From assembly GCF_000226115.1 (NCBI RefSeq), contig NC_016457.1:8122001-8186000 (forward strand): a DNA stretch of 64,000 nucleotides, written 5' to 3'. Below are positions 1 to 12,300 of the stretch, piece after piece. Position 1 is the first letter of the stretch. Every line of letters starts with the position of its first letter. The notes beneath the pieces are model-generated. The model searched no databases and had not been told where the DNA came from. It saw only the letters and a list, made by a program, of their open reading frames with translations. This DNA comes from Thermothielavioides terrestris NRRL 8126. Taxonomy: Eukaryota > Ascomycota > Sordariomycetes > Sordariales > Chaetomiaceae. Made by a program: the position numbers and the translations under genes.

Positions 1-3000
1 CTCCAGTCTCTTTGTCGTAGCTCTCAAAGGTCGTGTCTGGGATAGAAGTCTTGAGCCTCTCGATGTGGCGCTCAAGGCGGCGCCCAGAGGCCGCGGGACC
101 GCCGCGAGGGTACGAATGTTCCAACGAGATGACGGCTGGAACGTTCAATCCCTTGCCGACAGGCGGCTTCTTCGCAGCGATCGGGTACACAGTCGCCGAG
201 CGGGGCTCCAGGACAACGATACCATCAAGCACTTCGTCGAGGTTTATGTTGCTAAGGTCAACAGGAACCTTGAAAGTGACGCTCCCGACGTTTTCGCGAC
301 CGACAGTGAAGTCGGAAACTCGCTGGCGCTGCATCCGGTTCATGGCACGGATCTCTTCCGCGGTCGGCGACATCCAATAGGCGCCGGGCTCAATCGTCGA
401 CGCCTGCTTCTTCTCGGTGCGCACAGCAGCAGGTGACTCCTCTTCATGAACGACGGGCAGTTCTTGACCCTTGATTTGCTCCATCTCTGGGGTTGCGGCG
501 GCCGGGGACGACGACTTGGCGCCATTAACGCCGTTGGTGCTTGGACGGCCGCTCGGCTTGAGATATCCCAAGTCGTCAGTGTTGGCCGTGTCTTCGGGGG
601 CGGATGGGCGGCTATCCGGAGTCGCCTCGGCGGTGCTGGTGTCGAAGCTGACACGCTTCGTCAGCTTCCGCGAGCCATTGGCATCTTCCAAAGCCTGTGG
701 TTTCTCCTTGTTCGGAGAAGTAAACAGGTCGCTGCGCATTTCCTTATTGATAATCAGCTTCTTGTGGCTGCCGGCGCCCCCCAGAAGGCGCATGCTCGAG
801 TTGGCAGAGAAAGCACCGGGCTGAAGGATGCTATCCTCCACGTTGAAGCTGCGCCGCAGGTTACTGGCAGAAATGCTCTTGCTCAGACCGCGGTTGATGC
901 TTCCGGCCAGGAGGCTTTGCCCAAACCCACCGGGCGTGCTCGACGCGCTGGATGGGCTCGCAGGAGAACCATAGGCGCTGTAAGAGAAGCCGAAACCCCT
1001 CTTTTGCGGGGTGATGAAGCGAGAGGCGTTCGCCGGGCTGAGCTTGTACATCGGCAAGATCGACCGGCTCTTAACCTTGGACTTGCCAGACAGAGGAGTC
1101 GCGAGCGGGCCGGGGTTTTGGATCTTGTCGTCTGGTAGGCCGGAAAACAATGTTTGGGCGCCGTATGCCGAAATGTCGTTGATACTCGTGTTGAAAGGTT
1201 GCTGCGGTGCCTGCTGGCCTTGCGACGCGCCAAGGAGAGAGTTGCCCAAGCCGCCTGTTTGAGGCTGCTGTTGGTTTGTGCTGGCACCGAACAGTCCACC
1301 GGTTTGCTGCTGAGCAGGCTGGGTGCCAAAAAGGCCGCCACCAGTGCTTGTCGAGGTGCCAAAGAGGGAAGGCTTGGCCTGTGCTGTCTGGCCTACGCCA
1401 CCGAAGAGGGAGGAGCCCTGTGATGTCTGCTGGGTCTGAGTATTGGCTCCAAGGTTACCGAACAGGCCGCCACCAGTGGAACCGGTTTGAGTAGTTGTGC
1501 CACTACCAAACAGTCCTGTGCCAGTACCTGCTGGCTTGGAGCCGAACAAACCGCCCGTTGCAGGCTGGGTAGTCGTAGACGTCCCGAATCCGGTCGATGT
1601 CCCAGTGTTTGTGCCCCCAAACAGTCCACCGGTAGTCCCCGTATTTGCTGTTGTGCTGCCAAAGAGACCTCCAGGCTTCTGCTGTTGGGAACCAAACAAG
1701 CCACCTCCCGTCGACTGAGCTTGTGTCCCGAAACCCGTGCCAGTACCGAAACCTGTGCCAGTTGACTGCTGCTGTTGATTTCCAAACAGGCCACCGCCAG
1801 TGTTGGTGGTCTGAGTGGTGTTTCCGAATAAACCTCCGCCCGTGGTCCCGGTGTTTGTGGTGGTGCCGAAGGCGGGCGTCGTTGATGTGGTGCCGAAGCC
1901 ACCGGTACTCGTGCCGGTGTTGCCGAAGCTGAATGCAGAAGGCTTGGATGTAGCCGTGTTCGCGGATCCGAACAGACCACCTCCTGTGTTGGCCGTATTC
2001 GATCCGAAGGCGCTGGTGGCTCCCGTGTTGGTAGACCCAAAACCGCCTGAGGTGCCGAAGAGACCGCCTGTCTGGGCCGGCTGGGAGGTAGCTGTGCTCC
2101 CAAAGATCCCTCCAGTTGCGGGCTTGGAGCCGAAAAGGCCACCGCCACCGGAGCCAAATCCTCCTGTGCCGGTCGTGGTGTTTGTCCCAAAGCCACCCGT
2201 GGTCGACCCGAACAATCCTGTCCCAGTATTGGAGCCGAACCCAGTGCTCGTGGAAGTACCAAAGCCACCAGTTCCAAAACCGGAGCTCCCAAAACCGCCA
2301 GTGCCGCCGGGGCTCCCAGTCTTGCGACCCTGGTTATAGTCTGCCAGCCGCAGTTCGTCGCTCGACCATTTCTTATAAGCGTCCATAAACAGAATGTTCT
2401 GGAACGCGTTGCTTTGTGAGGGGTTGTTCACTTCCTTCTCCACGGTAGCGGTGAAAGGAACGATAGCAGTGCCGGGCGGATCGCCGACGTTGGTCCCAAT
2501 GCCAGGGTTGTTCGTGGCACCAAAGCCTGTCGTGCCGGTCGTTGTGCCGCTGCCAAAGAGGCCGCCGCCAGTGCCGCTGCCAAAAGTCGACGTCCCGGTG
2601 CCGAAGCCAGTCGTAGCAGGCTTCGTGTTACCGAAGAGCGACGTGCCGCCGCCGAAGGGGGTGCTCGTGGTGTTGGTGCTGCCGAAACCGCCGCTACCGA
2701 ATCCACTGCCTGCTGTCGCGGTTGTAGATCCCCCCCCAAACAGCCCCGTGCCGGAGCTGGTGGTGGCCGGTGTGCCAAAGGCTGGTTTGGCCCCGAAGCC
2801 ACCAGAACCAAACCCACCGGTGGTGTTTGAGCCGAACCCGCCTCCGCCGCCAAAGAGGCCGCCGGAGGTGCCCGTGTTGGCTCCCGAGCCAAAGGCCGTA
2901 GTTCCAGATGAACCAAATCCTGCTAGAGTTAGTCGGCGTTGTCGACGAGAATGGCAGCGAAAACGCGTGTGCGACGGCCAAGGAAAACAGCGAAGCCCGG

Positions 3001-3114
3001 GGGCGAATTGAGTTCGAACGTACCTGTGTTGGTGGTGTTGCTGCCAAATCCGCCAAATGTATTCGAGGTACTGCTCTGGCCGAAGCCACCGCTTCCGAAT
3101 CCGAACGACGACAT
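1..3114 (-). CDS. NUP145: Nucleoporin NUP145/NUP98 precursor, N-terminal part (3' truncated by window edge)
   Basis: Scaffold and FG nucleoporin that forms the permeability barrier of the nuclear pore and recruits the mRNA-export factor Gle2/Rae1. Exons are 3114-3024 and 2919 to the left edge; the intron 3023-2920 has a GTACGT donor and a GCAG acceptor. About 1003 residues are visible. They start MSSFGFGSGGFG and carry dense FG, GLFG and FGTG repeats. Around residues 185-230 the repeats are interrupted by a GLEBS-type motif (NAFQNILFMDAYKKW, then SSDELRLADYNQG), which binds Gle2 in this family. After a low-complexity linker, the start of the autoproteolytic domain is seen from about residue 870 (GAYWMSP...RVSDFTVGRENVGSV). 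The HF[ST] self-cleavage site and the Nup145C half would lie beyond base 1, so cleavage cannot be checked here. Confidence 0.95.
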
Positions 3115-4770
3115 GATGGGCGACGTTGCGAATGGTGGTCGATGGGTGGCGGATGCTGCGAGATCAATGTTGTGGAAAAAGAAAAGAGCGCGAGGCACCC
3201 GCGCCCGACGCGAAGAAAGTCGGTGTCGCAAAACCTTTCCGAAGAAGACGTTAAACAAGGAAAACAAAATCGGGATTAGAAGACCTGATCAATACAAGGC
3301 CGCGCAACTGGTGCCTGCGCTGGACTGCAGGTGGCACCGCGTTCTTTCCCCTTCTTGTTCAGAAAAGCCGAGGGCGCGATGGAGGCGAAGTTTGGCAGCT
3401 CGCGCAAGTTGGCTTGGCTGGAGCTTGCCCAACCGTCGGGCGTGGAGCTTCTCAGCCAATGAGACAGCGTTGCAGATGTTGGACCGTGCGCCCTGTGTAG
3501 GCGGCGAGAGAAAAGCTGTGGCCGGTGAGCTCGACTGCACGGACCAAGTCGCGCGAGCCGTTCCCAGAGAAATGGCAAAGAGCATTCCCAGCACGCTTCT
3601 GCATCGCCCAGCTCCCACTCGCTGGCAGATTATTTATCAGCGACAGTCTGCCACTGAGTCGAAGAAGATGACATATTGCGAGGGACTCTGCCCCAAGCTG
3701 AGCCAGTCACGTGGTCGATCGGTTGTTGCTTGCGTTTCGATTCAGCTGTCTCATTGGCCTTGTCCTGTGCAGGTACGCCAAGCTGACTAATTCCACGGTC
3801 TGCCTTGCGGCATCCATGGTGTCGTCGTTGTTGTTGTTGTTGTTAGCGCTTAACGTCCTGGCAGGCCACTTGTGGCCTGCAAATGCCTGTGGCATGTGTG
3901 GACGTGCTAAGCTAGGACCTACGTACAAAAAGTACTGCCTATACAGCAACAGCAACTCGAGTGTCATTCGACAACTTTGACAACGCTCTCACTGCCTTGC
4001 CTATTACCCCCCCCCCCCCCCCCCGCTTCTCTTAACGGGGGCCCGCAACGCGTATTCAACCAAAACGCCCTCCTAACCTTTGCCCGGATTCCCGTACCCC
4101 TCCTCCCCTGACCTCTTGGTTGTCCTACGCCTCGGCGCTTCGGAGCCTCCGGAGGATCGAATCGAAAGAGAGGCATCGGCCGGAAAACTACCCTCCCTCC
4201 GCGAAAGGGCTAAAAACCGGCCAAGGCTCTGGTCTCTGCTTTTGGCCGACCGGTGGTTGAGTTCGGTAGGTGGCCAGTCGCCTAGGCTCTACGGGAGCCG
4301 GCCGTAAGCAGCGCGCGCAGGCAGTACCTTGGCCCTTCCCCTGGGCAGTAGAGTTGAACTACCGCCCGCCAAGATACTGTGCGCGCGATGGTCGTGATGG
4401 CCTAGTCGTCGAAGTCGTTCGAGTCGTTGGTCGTCGGTGCCCGTGTCAAAAGATGTGCGTTTCCAGTACTCCTAATAGGGTTGGTGGCCAGAGGCCACCT
4501 TTTCCTTGGCTATCCGGGTGGCGAGGCCGGACCCACTGTTAGCCCCGATAACAATGGGTGCCAAGAAAAATTTTTTCGAGGGGAAGGTGGCATCCATGGT
4601 GTCAGGAAGGCACAGCACACAAAACTTGCATGGGGCAGTGACCACCTTGCCGTACATTTCTGTCATGAGGTTGTGTTTCAACGCGTTACCGACTTGCAAC
4701 TTCCAACCCACCATCCATCCACCGTTCCTCGTTGCTCCATGGCCCAACAAACCACCCACCCGCCGTGAAG
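3115..4770. other. Intergenic region, divergent promoters, with C18 homopolymer
   Basis: This 1.66-kb gap lies between the divergent NUP145 and HNH genes. I see no gene in it. It contains an uninterrupted run of 18 C at 4007-4024 followed by a short G-run, and a GTTGTTGTTGTTGTT microsatellite near 3826-3845. Short open frames here have no recognisable protein features. Confidence 0.7.
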
Positions 4771-5763
4771 ATGGCGAGCAATCGATCTTTTTACCGAGAC
4801 GTGTTTGTCTGGGATCTATCCCATGACAATGAAGACCGCGTTCCGTTGGGTGGTTTAACCGCCACACCCGGCATGACGAACACGGATTTTCATCAAATGC
4901 TCGAAATCTTACTCATTACCTCGGGTGATTGCATTGTCCAGGACGGATCTGGAACCGAAGTCCCACGAGACGACAAGCCTCTTCCCCCTGGAGATTATTT
5001 CATCGTTGCTGACAAGGTTGAGGTAAAGTTCCTACCTGCTATTCAGTCTTCTCTAAACGATGAGACAATTCCAACAACGTCATAGGTCAACAACGAGGCT
5101 GTCTATACTCGAGCGTGCTCTATCTCTGGAGGCGAACGAGTAAAGTCGTTTCGAGAGCAAGTCCAAGCTCGTGATGGCGGCTGCGTTGTTTCGAAGGAAA
5201 GAAATCCCACATCTGCGATCGGGTTGTGGCGGGGATTTGAAGCCGCACACATCTTCCCATTGGCATTCGAATCGCAATGGGTGCAGTTGAACTATGGCCG
5301 TTGGATCACGATTGATCCGCCTCAAGGGGGCAAGATCAACTCTGTGCAAAATGGCATCCTGCTTAGGACTGATCTGCATCAACTCTTTGATGATTATGAG
5401 TTCTCTATTAACCCTGATGTAAGTACCTCTAATCTAGTTTGTATGCTATATGCTAACTAGCTTGGTATACTTTAGAATGGGTACAAGATTATCTTCTTCT
5501 TCCCTGGAAGAGAGCATTTGGCTGGGCAACGCCTTGACAGTCGCCTGCTGAACGACCCTCGTCGCCCGCCCGACGCGCTCTTCCGCTGGCACTTCCGCCA
5601 GGCGGTCCTTACGAACATGAGAGGGATAGGAGAACCTCTTCATGAGCACGATTTCCCGCCCGGTTCAGATATCATGGGACAGATCCAGGCCGGGCCCAAG
5701 GCTGCTGAGCGGATGGAGTTCGAGCTCTTTGACCGGCTGGCTCACCACGTGGAGATTGTGTAG
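4771..5763 (+). CDS. HNH endonuclease-domain protein (HNH_2 type)
   Basis: Fungal protein with a C-terminal HNH nuclease fold, predicted to bind a divalent metal and cut nucleic acid; the biological target is unknown. Exons are 4771-5022, 5086-5418 and 5476-5763, giving 290 residues with introns of 63 and 57 bp. The second intron has a GCTAAC branch point. Residues 1-84 form a conserved N-terminal module (FYRDVFVWDLSHD...). The nuclease core is GGCVVSKE (115-122), AAHIFPLA with His139, then NSVQNGILLRTDLHQLFDD with Asn173 and His182, so the three name-giving residues are all present. The start is the first in-frame ATG, with a good context (AAGATGG). Such genes are common and often lineage-expanded in Sordariales. 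No partner gene adjoins it, so I infer no specific role. Confidence 0.85.
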
Positions 5764-6257
5764 GGGCAAGGGAAGCGGGAGGGGGGAGAGGATGGGCGAT
5801 GACATTGCCAATAGCGATAGGACATGGTTCAGAAAACACACAAAAAGCGAAGTTAAACCGCATTCGCAATGGTCAGTTGGTGCTTCGGGGTCCTTACTTT
5901 CTGGCAAATTTCAGTCATGCGCGCCAGAGAAACAAAACAGTAAACCTTGAACGAGTAAGTGATAAAGCGTAGCGATGAGAAAAGAAAGCCCTAGGTACGT
6001 CCGTCCGTGCACCATCATCACCTTGCACAAAGGAAAAGAAGCATAAGAGAAAGTAGGAGAAGAACCGTACAGCCTCCCGATCAATGAGCCTCCCTTTCCC
6101 ACAGGTCTACTTGTGCTTGTCGCCCTGCCAGCACCGTCCTCCAGCTGAACTGACCGCATTCAACCCAGCCAGGCTTACTTACTCCCTCTCTCGCAGTCTC
6201 CCCTCCCACTTCCCCTCGTACAGCCTCCACCCCGCCAGTCCTTTTTTTTGGCCTTCT
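5764..6257. other. Convergent 3' intergenic region
   Basis: These 494 bp separate the 3' ends of the HNH gene (+) and the epsin gene (-). The sequence is purine-rich near 5764-5800 and pyrimidine-rich near 6180-6250. No gene or clear regulatory element was recognised. Confidence 0.6.
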
Positions 6258-8276
6258 TCAGAACTGAATCAAATCTCCCTGCTGCCCACCCTGCTGCTGC
6301 CCCTGACCCGTGCTCGCCGCAAACGGATTATTGCTCGCACCACCACCCATACCCATACCCATGCCCATGCCCATCCCGGCAGGCCCCGTAGCAGCCGGAA
6401 TCTGATGCTGCTGCTGCTGTTGTTGTGGCTGGCCGTAAGAAACGGTGGGCATACCTGTGAACTGTTGCCGCAGGAAGGGGTTGTTCCCCGTCGCGTCGGC
6501 CGTGAGCCTACCCAGGCCGGAGCCGGCGCTGTTCACGAACACGCCCGGGGCAGTGTGCTGCGCGGGGATGCGCAGGTTGCCCGTGTTGCCGAACGTGTCC
6601 ATGCCGTCGCCGCTGGCTAGGAGCGCATTGAGCTTTGCCTCGTGCTCGCTCAGTTGCTTTTGTGGTTGTTGCTGCTGCTGCGGTTGCTGCTGAGGCGACT
6701 GGAATTGGGGCTGCTGCATGGTACTGAAGGGGGAGGAGGATGGTTGGAGGTGGGTGGTCTGGAAGGTCGAGAGGGTCTTTTGCTCGGGGAGGCTGCTGAG
6801 CGTCGTCATCGGCTGGGCTTTATATCCGGACTGCGGCCGCTGGGCGAAAGGGTTGTTAGAGCCGGTTGGTGTCGGCTTGAGAGACTGCAGGCTGTTGCTG
6901 CTGGCCCAAGGGTTGTTGCTGCCTGGTTGCGGGCCGGGTTCTTGGATCTGTGGCTGGAGGAATTGCTGCTGCTGTTGCTCCTGCTGCTGCTGCTGCATGT
7001 ACGGGTTGAAGCCCGTCGGCTGGGGTTGGAACGGTTGCTGCGCCAGCTGCGGCTGCTGCTGCTGTCCATATGGGTCAAAGACTACCTGCTGCTGCCCAAA
7101 TCCGTTCGCGTAGCCATTCGGGTACCCTGTCGCCTGCGTCTGGAACCCCGTGTACGCGTTGTTCATGTAGCCTGTGGGCTGGACCTGCATCTGGGTCTGG
7201 TCGATTGGGTTCGCGAAGAAATCGACAGCGCTTCCTTGCTGATAACCCTGATTGAACCCAGTGAACTGCGGTTGGCTCGTCTGCGTTGGAGTGTCGTCAA
7301 ACAGGGAAGACGCATTGCTCTCCTCCAGCTCCCGCCGGCGCCGCTCCTCCTCCTCCTTGCTGAGCTTGATGGCCTTTGCGAGGTCGTCGTCCTCTTCCGC
7401 AGCAGCTCGGCTCTCGCGCTTTCTCCTGTCTTCCTCCTCTTGGTACTTGCTGGCCTCAATGGCCAACCTGTACTCGGCATCTTCGTCGTCGCTGTCGCGC
7501 CGATTCCGCTGTCGGTGGCTTTCCGGGCGGTGGCTGTGTTGAGGGGCGTATTCTTCCAGACCGTTGATACGGGACTTCCAGGACCTCCTGTCGCTCCGCT
7601 CCGCCCGCAGTCTTTCCTCGTCCAGGATCAGGGAGGTCAACTCCTTGGCAGCAACACGAACTAAACAGACACATTAGCTTGCCGCCCCAGCACCCCCACC
7701 AACGTCGGAATATGCGCACCGTTCTGACCAACATCCCTGCCTTCCTCATCAATGTATTGGAATTCGCGCAGCGTCTTGATGACGAATAAGTTCTGCTTGG
7801 CCCAGGTGACGACCAGCTCCGATCCCTCGTGCAAGCAGTAGTCCATAACCTTCAGCGCCTTGAGGACGTGTCGCCAGTTCTTGCCCTTGTCGTTGAGCCG
7901 CTTGTCGAGCATATCCATGATCTCGTAGAACTCGGTCGACCTGCGGACGGTAGACATCAGCAACTGACCGATCGACTGACCGACCGGACTGCAACAGCGC
8001 AGCCATCGGGCAATGGCCGCCGTTTTGCCGCTTAACTTACGAGTTGAATGTCAACTGAGCGATCTCGCTCATCTGCGTCCCTGTTGGGCCCCATGGGTCG
8101 TTACTCGTCGCTGGATCCCAGTGGCGTCAGTAAAGCAAAATCCTCTCCAGCAGCGCAGCACCCCGCGCGTCATGGCGAAGCCGTCCCCCTCGAGCAGACC
8201 CACCTTCTCGCACTTTGATCTGGACGCTGGAGTAGCCCTTTGTGACATTTTTGACGCTCCGAATGACTTTCGACAT
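6258..8276 (-). CDS. ENT1: Epsin (ENTH-domain endocytic adaptor)
   Basis: Clathrin-dependent endocytosis adaptor that binds PtdIns(4,5)P2 through the ENTH domain, ubiquitinated cargo through UIMs, EH-domain proteins through NPF motifs, and clathrin. Exons are 8276-8204, 8110-8041, 7940-7720 and 7660-6258, giving 588 residues. The ENTH domain (about 1-145) starts MSKVIRSVKNVTKGYSSVQI and includes DPWGPTG and STEFYEIMDMLDKRL. Two ubiquitin-interacting motifs lie near residues 180-198 (YRLAIEASKYQEEE) and 211-228 (DLAKAIKLSKEEEE). The long Q/P-rich tail has NPF motifs near 390, 514 and 565 and ends DLIQF, which resembles a C-terminal clathrin box. Motifs such as MQVQPTG and LKPTPTG match the Ark1/Prk1 actin-regulating kinase consensus. 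It fits a single-copy fungal Ent1/Ent2. Confidence 0.95.
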
Positions 8277-9394
8277 CTTGGCGACGGCGGCGGGTTGATG
8301 TATCGGAGGGAATCCGGCGATGCGTTGGGTCGTGCCGAGGAGAAGAAGACACCGGTATAATGTCGCAAGATGAGGTGTTGCGAGTCGGCGGGCGGGCCGC
8401 GCGGCGGTGCCGCTGGAGCTTGCTTAGCACTTTCAAGGAAGGCCCGCGCACCAATGAGTTCCCGCTGTTGGTCAAAGACCAGCGCGTGGCCGGCGAGACG
8501 CCGGAGAGGGGGGCTTGGGGATGGCGCGGTACGGCTCTTTTCAAAAGACGGCTGGCCACTGATAAACTCGGCTCAGGAGAAGGCACATCGGCAAACACAG
8601 CATGCGGATGCAAAAGCAGAAAGGCGGCTGGAGTGTGAGCAGCAGGAAGTTCAGTTGGCCGTTGTACAGAGGAGCGGGAGGAGCGGGAACCTCCAAGCAG
8701 GTTATTTTCTGGATTGACACCGTGCAATTTACGGTAACGATCGGAAAGGATAATTACCATACCCATAGCGAACGTTTCTTGCAATGACAACACTCGAGTT
8801 TTGCGCCGTTGGCTTGCCGCGGAAGCGGTATATATAGGTACCTTATTTTCTTCCCTTCCCTCCTTTTCCTTTCTGTGCTTCTCCTTTTTTCCCCTTTCTT
8901 GTGTAAGGTATGAAGGCCATGCGCCTAAACCCTCTGCTCGGCGTCCACTGTCGGAAAACTTTTAGTGTCATCAGAGCGCCAAGCCTATGGCCTTGAGAGA
9001 CCCTGGTGCATTCGGAGTACCGGCGATCACAACAGGCAGCGATGTGCCAGGACAACAAACAGCATAGAAAATGGAACACCAATTGCTTGTTGCATCGATG
9101 CTCTACACAGTCCATACATAAGGTAATACAGGACAGTCCCACCAAAATAAACCATCAAGCTCCAGAGCACCGGGCAACGCCCTCTAGTGTAAACCGCTCT
9201 CGCAAGCCGCCCATCCGGGAGTATACCGCACTCATACACCGAGAACCCTGCTCCAAGTGAAAGAAACGAGGATAGGTATGAGTAAGAAGAAAGTGATAAG
9301 CGCGATGAAACAAAGCCCAGGATATTCCCCCAGCAAAAGCCAACGCCCCGAAACCAACAACGCCATAAGTGCCCCAAGCGCCCCCTCCGGCTTC
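8277..9394. other. Intergenic region: epsin promoter and SAS3 3' region
   Basis: This 1.1-kb gap lies between two minus-strand genes. It holds the upstream region of the epsin gene and, towards 9394, the 3' flank of the acetyltransferase gene. I see a pyrimidine-rich stretch at about 8845-8900 but no gene. Confidence 0.6.
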
Positions 9395-12300
9395 TCATGC
9401 CTCGCCACCAGCATCCTTCATCACTACGTCCGTATTCCCCGTCCCCTGCACCGTCGGGGACTGCACCTGCACCGTATCTTTGACGTCCGCGCCCTCCTTC
9501 TTCCGCGCCGCCGCCAGCGCCGCCAGCCTCGCGCGCTCCGCGATCCAGGCCGGCGGGAGCCCCGGCCCGCTGTCGGCGTTGCCGTAGTCGCTCTTCTTGG
9601 TGCCCTTGGGCCAGCGCCCCGGCCCGCGGCCCGTCCCTCCCGGCTTGCGCTTGCTGCTGCTGCTCGTGCCGGTCCTCGGCCGGGAAGCGGCGGAGCGGCG
9701 GCCGCCGGCGGACCGCCGGGGCCGCGGTCGCGGGGTGCTGCTGGCGGGCCGGACGACCGGCGGCCGCGGGATAAGGGCGCGCGAGCGGTCCGCGCGGCGC
9801 CCGTTGACCGGCGGCACCACCTCGAAGCGCGTGGGTGGGATGTCTTTGTACTGCTGCATCCAGTCCTCGGGCCGGGGCTTGACGGGCTCGGGCTCGGGCG
9901 CGGGCGCAGGCGCGGGCGCGGGCTCGGGCTCTTGGCGCTTCTGTTGTTCTGCAAGGTCGCCGTCGGTGAGGATGCCGTTGGGCTTGCTGTCGTCGTTGGC
10001 AACGCTACCTGCGCCGGCCGTCTTGCCTGGCTCCGTTGACTCCAGAACCGCAGGCTCGAGCGTGACCTTTGCTTCCTCGGCGGGAGTGTCTTCCTGACTC
10101 GGCGGCCCTGTCCCGTTGACCAGTGGTTCCTGAGAGGGGACAACCGGCTTCACCTCCTCCTCCTCTTCCCGCGGGGCAATCGCGTTCAACGCCGGGCCCA
10201 ACTCGAAGTTCGTCGCGTTGCTTCTACCCATGACGTACGGCGTCCACGTCAAAGCCTTCGGATTGAGCTGCACGTACTTCTTGGCCTCCCACTTCGCCAC
10301 ATACTCTCGGCAGTAGTTAAGGTCAACCCGGAAGGCGTATAGCTGTGTTTGCGGGTCCCGGACCAAGCATCTCAACCCTTCCAATGCCGAAATCACGTCG
10401 TCCGGCGTCATGCCGGTGTCGTCCGAGATCTTTTTGATGCTGAGACCCGTCTTGCCGGACTTCTCTTCGGAGAAATGCTCTAGAAGGTAGCGGCACATCA
10501 CGAGCCGCCAGTAGTTCCGATACGAAACCAATCCCATGTCCGAGAGTGGCTTCTCGGGGGACCCCGTCTTCTTCTCCACTCTGGTGAGAAGATAGGAGAA
10601 GTCGATCAACAGGTTGCCGTATCCCTTTCGCTGGTGAATTGGGAGGGTAAGAATACAAGAGACGTTGTTCTGACTGCTGGCGCGCTTCTCCTTCGAAAAG
10701 TAGCCGACAAAGTGGTAGCCCAGATCGTCGTATTCGCAGAGCACATAGAAGAGGAACGGCTCCACGTCGTAATAGAGAGTCTTGGATCCGAGGAAGAGCT
10801 TCGCCAGGAGGCACAGATTCTGGCAGTAAACTGGATTCTTGCGGCCGTCAACCTCAAAGACCGAGACCGAGCCGTGCCTGTAAATCTCGTCCCCGGGGGG
10901 ATGCTTCGCCGGACACTTCAGTTTGTGGCGCCAAGCCACGTAGTCCGAGTTCATGTACTTGAGGCAGAACTCGCAGATATAAAGGACGCGATTCCGGCTA
11001 TACTCCTCGGGGTAAGGAGCAGCATACCAGGTGTCGATCTCCCAGCCGCCAAACTCGATGCATTCAATTTGGCTGGCGGGGCCGGATGCCTTCCTCGACT
11101 TCTTGACGGGCACCTCCACTTCAGCCTGCATCTTGAGTAGCCGCTGCCTCCATTCCTCTTCGGCTTTCTGTTTGGCTTCGTCAAAGCGCCGGCGGTCTTC
11201 GTTTGCTGGCATCGTCTTGGAGGTGTCCGCCTCCGCTTCGGTGAGAATCCCGCCGTACGGCTTGCCTTTCAACTCGTCGGTTTCCTTATCATAGAACGAG
11301 TAGAAGGGTTGCGAATAGGCGCTGGGTGTGAATGGTGTCGTAATGGCCGCCATGGGCAAGGGGGCGGCACGGGTAGACTCGCTTCTTGACGTCCGCCTCC
11401 TGGACCTGCTAGACCGTTTTTTCGGCCCTCTGGGATTCCTGGATAGGATCTGCCGGAGCGCGGACGGGTTCACACGGAACCTAACAATAATGCTATTGCG
11501 AGTGCTCTTGACGATGGTTGCCGGCGAATTAGGGATCTTGATCCGTAGAGACCTGGAAACCGGCCGAGATGAGTCGTCCTGTCCGGTTGCTGCACCCTCG
11601 TTGCTATGTTCCTCGGAGGTATTCCTACGCCGCTTCCGGAGGGCCACACCGTGTTCATCTGAGACGACCGATGATGTTTTGCGCTTTCTAAGCACACGGG
11701 ATCCATCCATCGGGTCCTCGTCAAGAACCAGCTGATTGAAGACGGAGTGAGAGTCGGGTTTGATGGTCCCTCGCTGAGAAGGAAGCAAATCTCGGGCGAG
11801 CTTGGGTGCGCTTGCCCGCCTGGTTGCGGGAGAGGCTGTCGCATCGGTTATTCCGTCCATCCTCACTTCATCGTTCACTTCTTCAGCGGCAGCAGAGTCC
11901 GATTCGTCTGCGCACTTTGGACATCTCCAGCTTTCGGGACCTGAAATCGGTTAGAAACAGACACGAACTTCCAGACACAGGACGCTCACCATCCCCTGCA
12001 GACAGAGCTTCGTTTTCCCGCGCGCATTGTTGGTGTGCTGCGTTGAGTCAGTCCTCCGAACAGGACACGGGGTTCAAGTGAAGCTGACCGTTGTCCCCGC
12101 ACTTGATGCATGCCAGGAATACCTCGAACTCCTCGGCTGGGTCGTGTTCCTCGTCCTGTTTACAGAACATGCAGTGGCCCGCGGTGTTTCCAGATTCCTC
12201 ATCCTCATCGGCATCGTCGTTCTCGGCAGCGTCCCACTCTGCCTCGTCCTCGGATTCAGCATCGCTACTACTCTCCAGGCTCGCAGAATCCACACTACTC

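Noticed and set aside
6642..7664. 340-codon Leu-rich plus-strand frame
   Set aside because: Antisense of the CAG/CAA-rich epsin tail, which reads as CTG/TTG leucines.
9257..10039. 260-codon plus-strand frame over the SAS3 C-terminus
   Set aside because: Arg/Ala/Gly-rich antisense shadow of Pro/Glu-rich coding sequence.
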